From Clostridia bacterium (GTDB lineage Bacteria; Bacillota; Clostridia; Lachnospirales; Lachnospiraceae), in the NCBI GenBank assembly GCA_003246295.1, contig QKAS01000043.1, positions 19,550 through 83,549 of the forward strand: a stretch of 64,000 nucleotides of DNA, written 5' to 3'. The notes under the pieces are model-generated. The model made no database searches. It was not told the origin of the DNA and saw only the letters and a list, made by a program, of their open reading frames with translations. The translations under genes were made by a program, and so were the position numbers. Positions 18,901-28,694 of this stretch are shown in pieces (position 1 is the stretch's first letter; every line of letters starts with the position of its first letter).

Positions 18901-18930
18901 CAGAGCATACAGAAACTGGAGGTCTTAAAT

Positions 18931-19992
18931 ATGGGAAAAGAAAACTATGTTGCTTATGTTTCTACCTATACCATGGGTGACAATCATGGAATCAAAATTT
19001 ATGATGTTGATATGGAAAATGGAAGATTTTTAGAAAAAAATCAGGTTCAAATTACAAATTCTTCTTATATAACAATTTCACACAATCAGAAGTATCTGTA
19101 CTCTATTACAGATTTTGGTGTTGAGTCTTACAAAGTTCTACCAACAGGAGAAGTGGAATTTATTAATAGAGGTTCCATCAATGGCATGAGAGGCTGTTAT
19201 GTATCCACGGATTACAAAGATAGATACTTATTTGTATCAGGATATCATGATGGAAAAATTACAGTACTCAGACTTTTGGAAGATGGAGGAGTCGGAGGAA
19301 TTACAGATGAAATCTATCACAAAGGACTTGGCAGTATTGCTGAGCGCAATTTCAGGCCGCATGTCAGTTGTGTAAAAATGACGAGAGATAATAAGTATCT
19401 CTGTGCTGCAGATCTTGGAATGGATCATGTAAACGTCTACAGGATGGATCATGAAAAAGGCAAGTTAAAATCAGTTGATATCATTCATAGCGAAATGGAG
19501 TCTGCTCCAAGACATTTGAAGTTTTCAAAAGATGGAAAGTTCCTTTACATTGTTCATGAAATAAAAAATAATATTGATGTTTATAGTTATGAAGATAGAA
19601 ACAATAATCCAGAGTTTGAAAAAATTCAATCAATTTCTACCTTAAATGAGTATCACGCTGGTGGATCAGCTGCGAGTGCGCTTAATTTTTCAGTAGATGA
19701 CAATTATCTGGTTAGTTCAAATGCGGGAGATAATTCAGTCATACTTTATAAAATTGATCACGAAAGTGGTAGACTCACAAAGATACTTTGCCTTCCTGTT
19801 AGTGGAGATTATCCGAAGGACGCAACGTTATTCCCAGACAATAAGCATTTGGTTTCATTAAATCACGAATCCGATGCAATGACCTTTTTTAATGTAGATC
19901 TTGAAAAAGGGTTAATTGTCATGAATGGAAAAGAATTGAAAGTTGAAAGACCGAACTGTATTATTTTTCATAAACTAACAAATACCGTCTGA
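18931..19992 (+). CDS. Lactonase-family beta-propeller protein (YbhE/6-phosphogluconolactonase type)
   Basis: The 353-residue protein is built of repeated strand blocks such as ITISHNQKYLYSI, VKMTRDNKYLCAADLG, LKFSKDGKFLYIVHE and LNFSVDDNYLVSSN, as in the seven-bladed propeller of the lactonase family. Some relatives hydrolyse 6-phosphogluconolactone, but the family is broad, so the substrate is uncertain. The usual family residues around HPR and GPRH are seen only in part (RPHVSC and APRHLKFS). GGAGGT stands seven bases before the ATG. It is a single-gene unit with its own promoter and a shared terminator. Confidence 0.8.
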   Translation: MGKENYVAYVSTYTMGDNHGIKIYDVDMENGRFLEKNQVQITNSSYITISHNQKYLYSITDFGVESYKVLPTGEVEFINRGSINGMRGCYVSTDYKDRYLFVSGYHDGKITVLRLLEDGGVGGITDEIYHKGLGSIAERNFRPHVSCVKMTRDNKYLCAADLGMDHVNVYRMDHEKGKLKSVDIIHSEMESAPRHLKFSKDGKFLYIVHEIKNNIDVYSYEDRNNNPEFEKIQSISTLNEYHAGGSAASALNFSVDDNYLVSSNAGDNSVILYKIDHESGRLTKILCLPVSGDYPKDATLFPDNKHLVSLNHESDAMTFFNVDLEKGLIVMNGKELKVERPNCIIFHKLTNTV

Positions 19993-20038
19993 TTGTCAAT
20001 CCATTCATTTCAGATATTAATATCAAAGAAATATATAA

Positions 20039-20070
20039 GAAAAGGAAAGCAAAGTGATGCTTTCCTTTTC
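20039..20070. terminator. Bidirectional terminator between the lactonase gene and aroC
   Basis: A perfect 13-bp stem (20039-20051 with 20058-20070) separates two convergent genes. The T-rich arm acts as the tail on either strand. Confidence 0.8.
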
Positions 20071-20072
20071 TG

Positions 20073-21173
20073 TTACTTTTTATAAAATTGAAGAATGGAA
20101 TCCATTCTTGAACTCATATTGCTTAATAGAAGATCTACTATGGTTAGCGCTGTCATAGCCTCAACAACAACAACTGCACGTGGTACAATTACGGGATCAT
20201 GCCTGCCTTCAATTTTTAAGTCGATTTCATTTCCAGATTTATCAACAGTATTTTGAACCTGGAAAATAGAGGGCGTTGGTTTAAAATGTGCTCTTAGAAT
20301 AACATCATCCCCATCGCTGATGCCGCCAAGTGTTCCGCCAGAATGATTGGTTGCTTTTACAATTTTGTTTTCTTTCAATGTAAAGCTGTCATTGTTTTCA
20401 GACCCTTTTTTGTTAGAAGCCTGAATACCATCGCCGATTTCAAAGGCTTTTACACCACCAATAGACAGGATTGACTTCGCAAGATTTGCATCGAGCTTGT
20501 CAAAAACAGGGTCTCCAAGTCCAGCTGGAAGATTTTTGACGACACATTCAATGACACCGCCACAGGAATCGTATTGTTTCATACATTCTAAAAGATAACT
20601 TTCTGCTTTCACAGATGCATTTGCATCTGGCATACAGGTCGGTGTTGTTTGGATCAAAGACGCATCAAATGAAAGCGGATCAATTTCAATGGGACCGATT
20701 GATTTTGTATATGCAGTGATCTGAACACCAAGAGAATGAAGCAATTTCATGGCTACAGCACCCGCAGCAACACGACCAATGGTTTCACGTCCTGAGGAAC
20801 GGCCGCCACCGCGATAATCACGAAAACCATACTTTGCATCAAAGGTAAAATCGGCATGCCCCGGACGATAAGATCCTGCAATGTTTGTATAATCCTTTGA
20901 GCGCTGTGTCTGATTTCGTACTAACATGGAAATAGGAGTTCCTGTTGTTTTGCCTTCAAAAACACCAGAAAGAATTTCAACGGTGTCATCTTCTTTTCGT
21001 GGCGTTGAAATTGCTGTTTTCCCAGGTTTACGTCTGTCAAGATATTCCTGAATGTCTTGTTCACATAATGATATACCTGAAGGGCAGCCATCGATTACAA
21101 CACCAAGCGCTGCACCATGGGATTCTCCCCATGTAACTATTTTAAATAGATTTCCTATTGTTGATCCAGCCAT
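20073..21173 (-). CDS. aroC: Chorismate synthase
   Basis: The enzyme makes chorismate from EPSP using reduced FMN, the last common step of aromatic amino acid synthesis. The 366-residue protein shows the signatures WGESHGAALGVVIDGCPSG near the start, RPGHADFTFDAKYGFRDYRGGGRSSGRET and the late SGGTLGGISDG. Length is normal. It stands alone on the reverse strand with its own promoter, away from other aro genes. Confidence 0.97.
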   Translation of the reverse strand: MAGSTIGNLFKIVTWGESHGAALGVVIDGCPSGISLCEQDIQEYLDRRKPGKTAISTPRKEDDTVEILSGVFEGKTTGTPISMLVRNQTQRSKDYTNIAGSYRPGHADFTFDAKYGFRDYRGGGRSSGRETIGRVAAGAVAMKLLHSLGVQITAYTKSIGPIEIDPLSFDASLIQTTPTCMPDANASVKAESYLLECMKQYDSCGGVIECVVKNLPAGLGDPVFDKLDANLAKSILSIGGVKAFEIGDGIQASNKKGSENNDSFTLKENKIVKATNHSGGTLGGISDGDDVILRAHFKPTPSIFQVQNTVDKSGNEIDLKIEGRHDPVIVPRAVVVVEAMTALTIVDLLLSNMSSRMDSILQFYKK

Positions 21174-21208
21174 ATAAATTCCTTTCTGATGCGTTTATGT
21201 TTTTGTTT

Positions 21209-21237
21209 ATTATAGTGAAAAATAGAACACCTGACAA
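21209..21237 (-). promoter_or_regulatory. Promoter of aroC
   Basis: On the reverse strand TTGTCA (21237-21232) and TATAAT (21214-21209) are 17 bases apart, about 36 bases before the start codon. Confidence 0.75.
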
Positions 21238-21262
21238 TCCTTAAATCAATAGAAAAATAAAC

Positions 21263-21291
21263 TGGTACTAAAAATAAGAATGTGATATAAT
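21263..21291 (+). promoter_or_regulatory. Extended -10 promoter of the VanY-type gene
   Basis: TATAAT (21286-21291) is preceded by TG one base away (21283-21284), an extended -10. The -35 position (TGGTAC, 21263-21268) is poor, as such promoters allow. Confidence 0.55.
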
Positions 21292-21342
21292 TAACTAAAT
21301 TATTTCATTAATTTGAAAATGTAAAAAAAGGATTATCTCTGC

Positions 21343-22395
21343 ATGAATCAACAGTTGAAAGATAAGCTTGTGCATAGTTTACTAAAAGCAGGTAAAAAAA
21401 ACAAGAATTTTAAAATTCCTGTTTTTATTTGTGTTGCAATTATTATTGGAACATATCGTATTATTGGATCGATTTATGGCAACACAAAAAAAATTCTGCT
21501 TACATCATGCCTGTTGTTATTTTTTATGATCAGCAGTAGTTTTGCATCAATTAATTTTGTTACGACGACTCCTACTGTAATTCCAGAAGGCGAAATTGTA
21601 AAAGCAGATTCTGCCGCAGAAAACTTATCAGAGAATACAAGTGCAACAGATTCGATGCAGGAACAGATTCATATCATAGATGACTTGGAAGTCATTGATG
21701 GATATGAAGATACCGACATTAGCAACGGTAACACAGATTATTATACGGTAGATGAGATCCTTGGAAGCAATCAATCACAAGAGTTGACAGAACAGGATGC
21801 AATCAGCAATGATCAGAAAGTGACTTTCGATAAAGAAGACTGGAGACTGGTTCTAATCAATAAGCAGCATCCGGTGCCTGATGACTATGAAGTTACGCTT
21901 GGTACGATAACTGGCAATATGAAATGTGATGCCCGCATTATAAAAGATGTATTGCGAATGTTACAAGATGCAAAGCAGGATGGCATTAATCTTGTAATTT
22001 GCTCTCCTTATCGAGATTACCAAAGACAGTCTGTTTTATTTGAAAGAAAAATCAATGCATACATGAAACAAGGAATGTCTTATCTGGAAGCCTATAAGAT
22101 AACTTCTCAGGCAGTTACAGTACCGGGTGCAAGTGAACATCAGATTGGTCTCGCACTTGACATTATTTGTGATTCGTATTCCTTATTAGATGAAGGCTTT
22201 GGAGAAACAGAAGCAGGGAAATGGCTTGCAAGAAATTGTTGTGAATATGGCTTTATTTTAAGGTATCCCAAAGGGAAAGAATATATTACAAGTATAGAGT
22301 ATGAGCCTTGGCATTTCAGATATGTAGGTCAGGATGCAGCTACGATTATTACAGAACAAAAAATCACACTGGAAGAATTTATTGAAAATCTGTAG
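21343..22395 (+). CDS. D-alanyl-D-alanine carboxypeptidase, M15/VanY family, membrane-anchored
   Basis: The 350-residue protein should remove the terminal D-Ala from peptidoglycan stem peptides. Two hydrophobic segments (about 24-45 and 51-72) precede an acidic linker of about 90 residues. The VanY domain then begins at DWRLVLINKQHPVPDDY. Metal-site motifs are SEHQIGLALD and EPWHFRY, and the substrate-binding SPYRDYQRQ is present. The double membrane segment is unusual; one may be a signal anchor. AAAAGGA stands upstream of the ATG. The gene is followed at once by a terminator that includes its stop codon. Confidence 0.88.
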   Translation: MNQQLKDKLVHSLLKAGKKNKNFKIPVFICVAIIIGTYRIIGSIYGNTKKILLTSCLLLFFMISSSFASINFVTTTPTVIPEGEIVKADSAAENLSENTSATDSMQEQIHIIDDLEVIDGYEDTDISNGNTDYYTVDEILGSNQSQELTEQDAISNDQKVTFDKEDWRLVLINKQHPVPDDYEVTLGTITGNMKCDARIIKDVLRMLQDAKQDGINLVICSPYRDYQRQSVLFERKINAYMKQGMSYLEAYKITSQAVTVPGASEHQIGLALDIICDSYSLLDEGFGETEAGKWLARNCCEYGFILRYPKGKEYITSIEYEPWHFRYVGQDAATIITEQKITLEEFIENL

Positions 22396-22418
22396 TGGAG
22401 TATCTCCACTACATTTTT
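22391..22418 (+). terminator. Terminator after the VanY-type gene
   Basis: A perfect 10-bp stem (22391-22400 with 22404-22413) with a 3-base loop is followed by five T. The stop codon lies in the left arm. Confidence 0.85.
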
Positions 22419-22470
22419 ATTCCAATTATACTAGATAAAATGCATGCAGGGCATGCGGATAGGAACAGTT

Positions 22471-23607
22471 ATGTATCATTTAATCAAAAAAGAAGGACGT
22501 GCAAAGAGAGCGGAGTTTCATACAGTTCATGGTACGATCCAGACACCGGTCTTTATGAATGTAGGAACAATTGCTGCAATTAAAGGTGCAGTTGGAACAG
22601 AAGATCTGGAACAAATCAAAACACAGGTGCAATTGTCAAATACTTATCATTTGCACGTAAGACCCGGCGATCAAATTGTCAAACAATTGGGTGGTCTTCA
22701 TCAGTTCATGAATTGGAACAAGCCAATTCTCACTGATTCTGGCGGGTTTCAGGTATTTTCATTATCAGGACTAAGAAAGATCAAAGAAGAAGGGGTTTAT
22801 TTCTCATCTCATATTGATGGTAGAAAGATTTTTATGGGTCCGGAAGAAAGTATGCAGATTCAGTCGAATCTGGCATCGACAATTGCAATGGCGTTTGATG
22901 AATGTCCTTCAAGTAAAGCAGAAAAAAATTATGTGGAAGATTCAGTAAACAGAACAACGAGGTGGTTGGAACGCTGTCAGATAGAAATGAAACGCCTAAA
23001 TCAGATGGAGGATACCATCAATAAGAGCCAACTCTTATTTGGAATTAATCAGGGCGCGATTTTTCCTGATATCAGAATAGAACATGCAAAAAGAATTTCG
23101 GATATGAATCTTGACGGATATGCAGTCGGAGGTCTTGCGGTTGGAGAATCACATGATGAAATGTATTCTGTATTGGAAGAGACAGTACCATATCTTCCTG
23201 ATAATAAACCAACGTATTTGATGGGGGTAGGAACTCCAGCAAATATTTTGGAAGCCGTTGAGCGAGGTGTTGATTTCTTTGACTGTGTTTATCCAAGCAG
23301 AAATGGAAGACATGGACATGTATACACCAATATGGGTAAACTGAACTTATTTAATGCGCAATTTGAACTTGATCAAAGACCGATTGAAGAGGGATGCGGG
23401 TGTCCTGCATGCACTAGATATTCCAGAGCGTATATCAGACATTTGCTTAAAGCTAAGGAAATGTTAGGAATGAGACTTTGTGTTTTGCATAATCTTTATT
23501 TTTATAATCATATGATGGAAGAAATCAGAGAAGCACTAGACCAGAACAGATTTATGGAATACAAAAAGAATAAACTTGATGGTATGAAAGCACTTGAGAC
23601 AAAATAA
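22471..23607 (+). CDS. tgt: tRNA-guanine(34) transglycosylase
   Basis: Tgt exchanges guanine at the wobble position of tRNAs with GUN anticodons for the queuosine precursor preQ1. In the 378-residue protein the substrate motif DSGGFQVFSL, the segment GGLAVGES and the catalytic Asp region GVDFFDCVYPSRNGRHG are present. The zinc site is seen as C-x-C-x2-C in GCGCPACTRYSRAYIRHL plus a later His. I chose the ATG at 22471 because AGGA stands upstream; an in-frame ATG at 22444 has no site. Other queuosine genes are not in the window. yajC follows, a common neighbour. Confidence 0.96.
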   Translation: MYHLIKKEGRAKRAEFHTVHGTIQTPVFMNVGTIAAIKGAVGTEDLEQIKTQVQLSNTYHLHVRPGDQIVKQLGGLHQFMNWNKPILTDSGGFQVFSLSGLRKIKEEGVYFSSHIDGRKIFMGPEESMQIQSNLASTIAMAFDECPSSKAEKNYVEDSVNRTTRWLERCQIEMKRLNQMEDTINKSQLLFGINQGAIFPDIRIEHAKRISDMNLDGYAVGGLAVGESHDEMYSVLEETVPYLPDNKPTYLMGVGTPANILEAVERGVDFFDCVYPSRNGRHGHVYTNMGKLNLFNAQFELDQRPIEEGCGCPACTRYSRAYIRHLLKAKEMLGMRLCVLHNLYFYNHMMEEIREALDQNRFMEYKKNKLDGMKALETK

Positions 23608-23653
23608 TAACAACAATGACTAGGCATTTCACTTTAGTACAACAGAAAAGTGC

Positions 23654-23682
23654 TTGCTGTTTTAGTTTGAATTGTGTATGAT
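23654..23682 (+). promoter_or_regulatory. Promoter of yajC
   Basis: TTGCTG (23654-23659) and TATGAT (23677-23682) are 17 bases apart, 36 bases before the start codon. Confidence 0.55.
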
Positions 23683-23718
23683 AATGAAAAGAAATAACTT
23701 AACTTAGGAGGATTTAAA

Positions 23719-24027
23719 ATGAATATGTTATTAACAGCTGGAAGTGCAGCCGGAACAGGGACTGTTATGGTTGTATATATTGTATTGATCGTTGCATTTA
23801 TTTATTTTATGATGATTCGTCCACAGAACAAAGAAAAAAAGAGAGTTGGTGCCATGATGTCTTCCATGGAGATTGGGGACAGTGTATTGACTACCAGCGG
23901 TTTTTACGGTATCATTATTGACATTACCGAAGATACCATCATCGTTGAATTCGGAAACAATAAGAATTGCCGTATTCCGATGCAGAAAACAGCAGTTGCA
24001 CAGGTTGAGAAAGCAAAAGCTGAATAA
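23719..24027 (+). CDS. yajC: Preprotein translocase subunit YajC
   Basis: YajC is a small membrane protein associated with the SecDF translocase. The 102-residue product has one membrane segment (about 13-34, MVVYIVLIVAFIYFMMIRPQ) followed by the family motif RPQNKEKKR and a cytosolic beta domain (GDSVLTTSGFYGIIIDI). AGGAGG precedes the ATG. secD and secF do not follow; a terminator does. Confidence 0.95.
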   Translation: MNMLLTAGSAAGTGTVMVVYIVLIVAFIYFMMIRPQNKEKKRVGAMMSSMEIGDSVLTTSGFYGIIIDITEDTIIVEFGNNKNCRIPMQKTAVAQVEKAKAE

Positions 24028-24041
24028 GTAAAACGGACTGA

Positions 24042-24078
24042 CCGTATCTTTTAGTTTATAAAAGATACGGTTTTTTTC
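24042..24078 (+). terminator. Terminator after yajC
   Basis: A perfect 11-bp stem (24042-24052 with 24060-24070) with a 7-base loop is followed by seven T. Confidence 0.9.
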
Positions 24079-24092
24079 ATAATAATTGTGTC

Positions 24093-24107
24093 ATAACCCA
24101 TGGTTAT
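24093..24107. promoter_or_regulatory. T-N11-A palindrome upstream of leuB, possible LysR-type operator
   Basis: ATAACC and GGTTAT face each other across three bases, and the element contains T-N11-A (24094 to 24106), the usual form of a LysR-type binding site. It lies about 120 bases before leuB, between the yajC terminator and the operon. No regulator gene is nearby, so the role is inferred. Confidence 0.4.
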
Positions 24108-24214
24108 AAAAATCATGAATTATTTATATTATTGTTTCTATTTTTAATATGATACTCTAAAGATACAGTCTATCGTTATTGCAAAAGAAATCAAACTTAA
24201 AGGAGTGTAAAATT

Positions 24215-25300
24215 ATGGAGTTGAATATTGCATGTATTCCTGGAGATGGAATAGGCCCTGAAATCATAAACGAGGCAAAAAAAGTACTGGATGCTGTTGC
24301 TATAAAATATGGTCACAAAATTAGTTATAATACAATCTTACTTGGAGGCGCCTCCATTGATGCTTATGGAGAACCGCTTACGGAAGATACCATTGAGAAA
24401 GCAAAATCAGCTGATGCTGTGTTGATGGGATCCATTGGTGGAGATGCAAATACATCCCCATGGTATCAGCTTCCACCAGCAAAAAGACCGGAAGCAGGAC
24501 TTCTGGGAATCAGAAAAGCTTTAAATTTATTTGCAAATTTGAGACCTGCAGTCTTATATACAGAACTAGAAGATGCATGTCCATTAAAAAAAGAAATCAT
24601 AAAAGATGGTTTTGATATTATGATTATGCGGGAATTAACAGGTGGATTATATTTTGGTGAAAGAAGTACTACAACGGATCACGGAGTTCGTAAAGCAGTA
24701 GATACATTAACATATGATGAAATAGAAATTAAAAGAATTGCAATCAAAGCATTTGAAATAGCACAAAAAAGGAATAAATTAGTTACAAGTGTAGACAAAG
24801 CAAATGTACTTGATTCTTCAAGACTCTGGAGAACTGTAGTGAATGAAGTTGCAAAAGAGTATCCGGAAGTAAAATGTGAACATATGCTGGTAGACAACTG
24901 CGCAATGCAGCTTGTCAGAAATCCCGGTCAATTTGATGTAGTACTTACTGAAAATATGTTTGGTGATATATTATCAGACGAGGCAAGTATGGTGACTGGT
25001 TCTATTGGAATGCTGGCATCAGCAAGCCTTAACGAAACAAAATTTGGGTTGTATGAACCAAGCCATGGCTCTGCGCCTGATATTGCAGGGATGGATATTG
25101 CCAATCCAATTGCTACCATTTTATCAGCTTCCATGATGCTAAAATATACCTTTGATTTGGATAAAGAAGCCGATGAAATAGAAAAGGCTGTGAAATTAGC
25201 ATTAAAAGATGGTTACAGAACAAAAGATATCATGTCTGAAGGAAATCAGCTGGTAGGATGTTCCGAAATGGGAACGATTCTGGCTGGTTATATCAAATAA
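24215..25300 (+). CDS. leuB: 3-isopropylmalate dehydrogenase
   Basis: LeuB oxidises 3-isopropylmalate with NAD in leucine synthesis. The 361-residue protein begins with [10 protein letters not shown] and holds [17 protein letters not shown], the catalytic [12 protein letters not shown] segment and [11 protein letters not shown]. The late GSAPDIAG and NPIATILS complete the family signature. The ATG at 24215 has AAAGGAG nine bases upstream; the longer frame from 24179 starts at TTG with no site. It heads the leuB-ilvD-ilvB cluster; leuA and leuCD are elsewhere. Confidence 0.96.
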   Translation: MELNIACIPGDGIGPEIINEAKKVLDAVAIKYGHKISYNTILLGGASIDAYGEPLTEDTIEKAKSADAVLMGSIGGDANTSPWYQLPPAKRPEAGLLGIRKALNLFANLRPAVLYTELEDACPLKKEIIKDGFDIMIMRELTGGLYFGERSTTTDHGVRKAVDTLTYDEIEIKRIAIKAFEIAQKRNKLVTSVDKANVLDSSRLWRTVVNEVAKEYPEVKCEHMLVDNCAMQLVRNPGQFDVVLTENMFGDILSDEASMVTGSIGMLASASLNETKFGLYEPSHGSAPDIAGMDIANPIATILSASMMLKYTFDLDKEADEIEKAVKLALKDGYRTKDIMSEGNQLVGCSEMGTILAGYIK

Positions 25301-25318
25301 TATTAGGAGGATTACAAT

Positions 25319-26992
25319 ATGAGAAGTGATTCAGTAACAAAAGGCACACAGCAGGCACCACACAGATCATTGTTTAATGCACTTGGATATACAAAAGAAG
25401 AAAGAGAGCGCCCTTTGATTGGGATTGTCAGTTCTTATAATGAAATCGTACCAGGACATATTAATCTGGATAAAATTGTAAATGCCGTAAAAATGGGAGT
25501 TGCTATGGCAGGCGGGACTCCGGTCGTATTTCCAGCAATCGCAGTATGTGATGGAATCGCTATGGGTCATGTTGGTATGAAATATTCTCTGGTTACAAGA
25601 GACTTGATTGCAGATAGTACAGAATGTATGGTTATGGCACATGGATTTGATGCGCTTGTTTGTGTCCCAAACTGTGATAAGAATGTCCCAGGACTATTAA
25701 TGGCTGCAGCAAGGCTTAATATTCCTACAATTTTTGTTTCGGGCGGACCTATGCTCGCGGGAAGAGTTCACGGAGAAAAAAGAAGTCTTTCCAGTATGTT
25801 TGAAGCGGTAGGGAGCGTTGCAGCAGGAACGATGGATCTGGATGAACTAGAAGAGTTTGAAGAAAAAGTATGTCCAACCTGTGGTTCTTGTTCAGGCATG
25901 TACACTGCGAACAGTATGAACTGTCTCACAGAAGCTATCGGGATGGGATTAAAAGGAAACGGAACCATACCAGCGGTTTATTCGGAACGTATCAGACTGG
26001 CAAAACATGCGGGTATGAAGATCATGGAGTTATTAGAAAAAAATATTCGACCGAGAGATATCATGAATACCAAGGCATTTATGAATGCACTTGTTGTTGA
26101 TATGGCTCTTGGCTGTTCTACCAATACAATGCTTCACATCCCAGCAATTGCACATGAAGCAGGAGTTGAACTTAACCTTGATCTTGCAAATGAACTGAGT
26201 GCAAAGACTCCTAATCTATGCCATCTTGCACCGGCAGGACACACATATATGGAAGATTTAAATGAAGCCGGTGGTGTTTATGCAGTCATGAATGAACTTG
26301 ATAAAAAGGGATTACTATATACAGATCTAATCACAGCAACTGGCAAAACAGTAAAAGAAAACATAGCAGGAAGTAGAAATCTGGATCATGAAGTTATAAG
26401 ACCAATCGAAAATCCATATAGTGAAAATGGTGGTATTGCAGTATTAAAAGGAAATCTTGCACCAGACGGTAGCGTTGTGAAACGTTCTGCTGTGCTCCCG
26501 GAAATGATGGAACACAAGGGACCAGCACGTGTATTTGACTGTGAAGAAGATGCAATCGCAGCAATTAAAGCTGGTAAAATAGTATCAGGTGATGTTGTTG
26601 TAATTCGTTATGAGGGTCCAAAAGGTGGTCCTGGTATGCGTGAAATGTTAAATCCTACTTCCGCAATTGCAGGAATGGGGCTTGATTCAACGGTTGCACT
26701 GATTACAGATGGAAGGTTTTCAGGTGCTTCCAGAGGTGCATCCATTGGACATGTATCACCAGAAGCTGCAGTCGGTGGACCAATTGCATTTGTACAAGAA
26801 GGAGACCTGATTCAGATTAATATCCCTAATAATTCAATTGATGTATTAGTCTCTGAAGAGGAAATGCAAAATAGAAAGTTAAAATGGCAACCACGTGATC
26901 CACAGATTACGACTGGTTATCTTGCAAGATACCATTCCATGGTTACCAGCGGCGCAAATGGTGCAATTCTAAAAGCACCAGATCAGAACTAA
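25319..26992 (+). CDS. ilvD: Dihydroxy-acid dehydratase
   Basis: IlvD dehydrates dihydroxy acids in valine and isoleucine synthesis using an iron-sulfur cluster. The 557-residue protein has the cluster segments [11 protein letters not shown] and [19 protein letters not shown]. It also has the C-terminal signature [26 protein letters not shown] precedes the ATG, 18 bases after leuB. Confidence 0.97.
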   Translation: MRSDSVTKGTQQAPHRSLFNALGYTKEERERPLIGIVSSYNEIVPGHINLDKIVNAVKMGVAMAGGTPVVFPAIAVCDGIAMGHVGMKYSLVTRDLIADSTECMVMAHGFDALVCVPNCDKNVPGLLMAAARLNIPTIFVSGGPMLAGRVHGEKRSLSSMFEAVGSVAAGTMDLDELEEFEEKVCPTCGSCSGMYTANSMNCLTEAIGMGLKGNGTIPAVYSERIRLAKHAGMKIMELLEKNIRPRDIMNTKAFMNALVVDMALGCSTNTMLHIPAIAHEAGVELNLDLANELSAKTPNLCHLAPAGHTYMEDLNEAGGVYAVMNELDKKGLLYTDLITATGKTVKENIAGSRNLDHEVIRPIENPYSENGGIAVLKGNLAPDGSVVKRSAVLPEMMEHKGPARVFDCEEDAIAAIKAGKIVSGDVVVIRYEGPKGGPGMREMLNPTSAIAGMGLDSTVALITDGRFSGASRGASIGHVSPEAAVGGPIAFVQEGDLIQINIPNNSIDVLVSEEEMQNRKLKWQPRDPQITTGYLARYHSMVTSGANGAILKAPDQN

Positions 26993-27007
26993 AGAAAGGG
27001 AATTCAT

Positions 27008-28684
27008 ATGCTTTTATCAGGATCAGAAATAGTAGTAGCATGTTTAAAAGAACAGAATGTAGACACCGTTTTTGGATATCCAGGCGGAGCCATTTTAAAT
27101 ATATATGATGCTTTGTACAAACACAGAGATGATTTGAGACATATTCTGACGTCTCATGAACAAGGAGCGTCCCATGCAGCAGATGGTTATGCAAGAGCAA
27201 CTGGAAAAGTAGGTGTATGCCTTGCTACCAGTGGCCCTGGTGCAACGAATCTGGTGACTGGTATAGCAACGGCTTATATGGATTCAATTCCAATGGTAGC
27301 AATTACTGCAAATGTAATTTTACCTCTCCTTGGGAAAGATAGTTTTCAGGAAATCGATATTGCAGGAATTACAATGCCTATCACGAAACACAACTTTATT
27401 GTAAAAGATGTTTCGATATTAGCTGAAACAATAAAAAAAGCATTCAGAATTGCAAAATCAGGTCGTCCAGGGCCAGTGCTGGTTGATATTACCAAAGATG
27501 TTACAGCAGCAATGTATGATTATGAACCGGCGAAACCCTATGAAGAACCACACTATAACAGATTCAGTGACAACGATATTGATATAGCAGTCAGCCTGAT
27601 TGAAAAATCTAAAAAGCCATATATTTATTTAGGTGGTGGCGCTATTTTATCGGAAGCATCCGAAGAAGTAAAAGAATTTGCAAAACTCATCAATGCCCCT
27701 GTATGTGACACCTTAATGGCAAAGGGTGCATTTGATGGAAGAGATGACCTTTACACAGGAATGATAGGTATGCATGGAACCAAAACCTCAAACCTTGGTG
27801 TGAGTCAGTGCGATTTGCTTATTGCACTTGGGGCAAGGTTTTCGGATCGTGTTGTTGGAAATGCTAGTAAGTTTGCCAGCCATGCCACACTTCTTCATAT
27901 TGATATTGATGCAGCGGAAATTAATAAGAATATAAAATCAGGTGCTTCGATTGTAGGAGATTTAAAGGATATTTTACAAGCATTAAATCAAAGGATCACA
28001 CAGAAGGAAAACACAGAATGGATTCAACACATTATGGATCTGAAACAAAAGTTTCCTTTGAAGTATCGAAAAAATAAATTAACCTGTCCCTATATCATTG
28101 AAACAATTGACAGAGTTACCAATGGAGAAGCGATTATATCAACAGATGTCGGACAACATCAGATGTGGGCAGCTCAGTTTTATAAATACACAAAACCAAG
28201 AACATTTTTAACTTCAGGTGGTCTTGGTACGATGGGTTATGGTCTTGGAGCCTGTATCGGAGCTAAAGTAGGACAACCTGATAAGATTTGTATTAACATT
28301 GCAGGTGATGGCTGTTTCAGAATGAATATGAATGAACTTGCAACTGCAAGCAGATATCAGATTCCTATCATTCAGGTGGTAATCAACAATCATGTTCTTG
28401 GAATGGTAAGGCAATGGCAGACCCTTTATTATGATCAAAGATATTCAAGTACAGTACTAAATGATCAAGTGGATTTTGTAAAAGTTGCAGAAGGACTTGG
28501 CTGTGAAGCAATACGAGTCACAAAAATGGAAGAAGTTGAGCCGGCGTTAAAAAAAGCACTTTCTTTGAACAGACCCGTATTACTAGACTGCATCATTGAA
28601 GAAGATGACAAGGTTTTCCCGATGGTTTCACCTGGTGCCCCAATCAATGAAGCGTTTGATGAAGAAGATCTGGCGAACCGGTAA
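27008..28684 (+). CDS. ilvB: Acetolactate synthase, large (catalytic) subunit
   Basis: The thiamine-diphosphate enzyme condenses pyruvate (or pyruvate and 2-oxobutyrate) at the first step of branched-chain synthesis. The 558-residue protein begins with the cofactor region VFGYPGGAILNIYDAL and SHEQGASHAADGYARATGK, whose Glu activates thiamine. The binding motif GDGCFRMNMNELATA comes later. The sequence follows the anabolic IlvB type. No small regulatory subunit (ilvN) follows; the next gene is an L,D-transpeptidase. Confidence 0.94.
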   Translation: MLLSGSEIVVACLKEQNVDTVFGYPGGAILNIYDALYKHRDDLRHILTSHEQGASHAADGYARATGKVGVCLATSGPGATNLVTGIATAYMDSIPMVAITANVILPLLGKDSFQEIDIAGITMPITKHNFIVKDVSILAETIKKAFRIAKSGRPGPVLVDITKDVTAAMYDYEPAKPYEEPHYNRFSDNDIDIAVSLIEKSKKPYIYLGGGAILSEASEEVKEFAKLINAPVCDTLMAKGAFDGRDDLYTGMIGMHGTKTSNLGVSQCDLLIALGARFSDRVVGNASKFASHATLLHIDIDAAEINKNIKSGASIVGDLKDILQALNQRITQKENTEWIQHIMDLKQKFPLKYRKNKLTCPYIIETIDRVTNGEAIISTDVGQHQMWAAQFYKYTKPRTFLTSGGLGTMGYGLGACIGAKVGQPDKICINIAGDGCFRMNMNELATASRYQIPIIQVVINNHVLGMVRQWQTLYYDQRYSSTVLNDQVDFVKVAEGLGCEAIRVTKMEEVEPALKKALSLNRPVLLDCIIEEDDKVFPMVSPGAPINEAFDEEDLANR

Positions 28685-28694
28685 AGGGTAAAAA

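Noticed and set aside
24108..24214. Possible T-box or riboswitch leader before leuB
   Set aside because: Only about 107 bases remain after the palindrome. There is no T-box sequence and no terminator hairpin before leuB.
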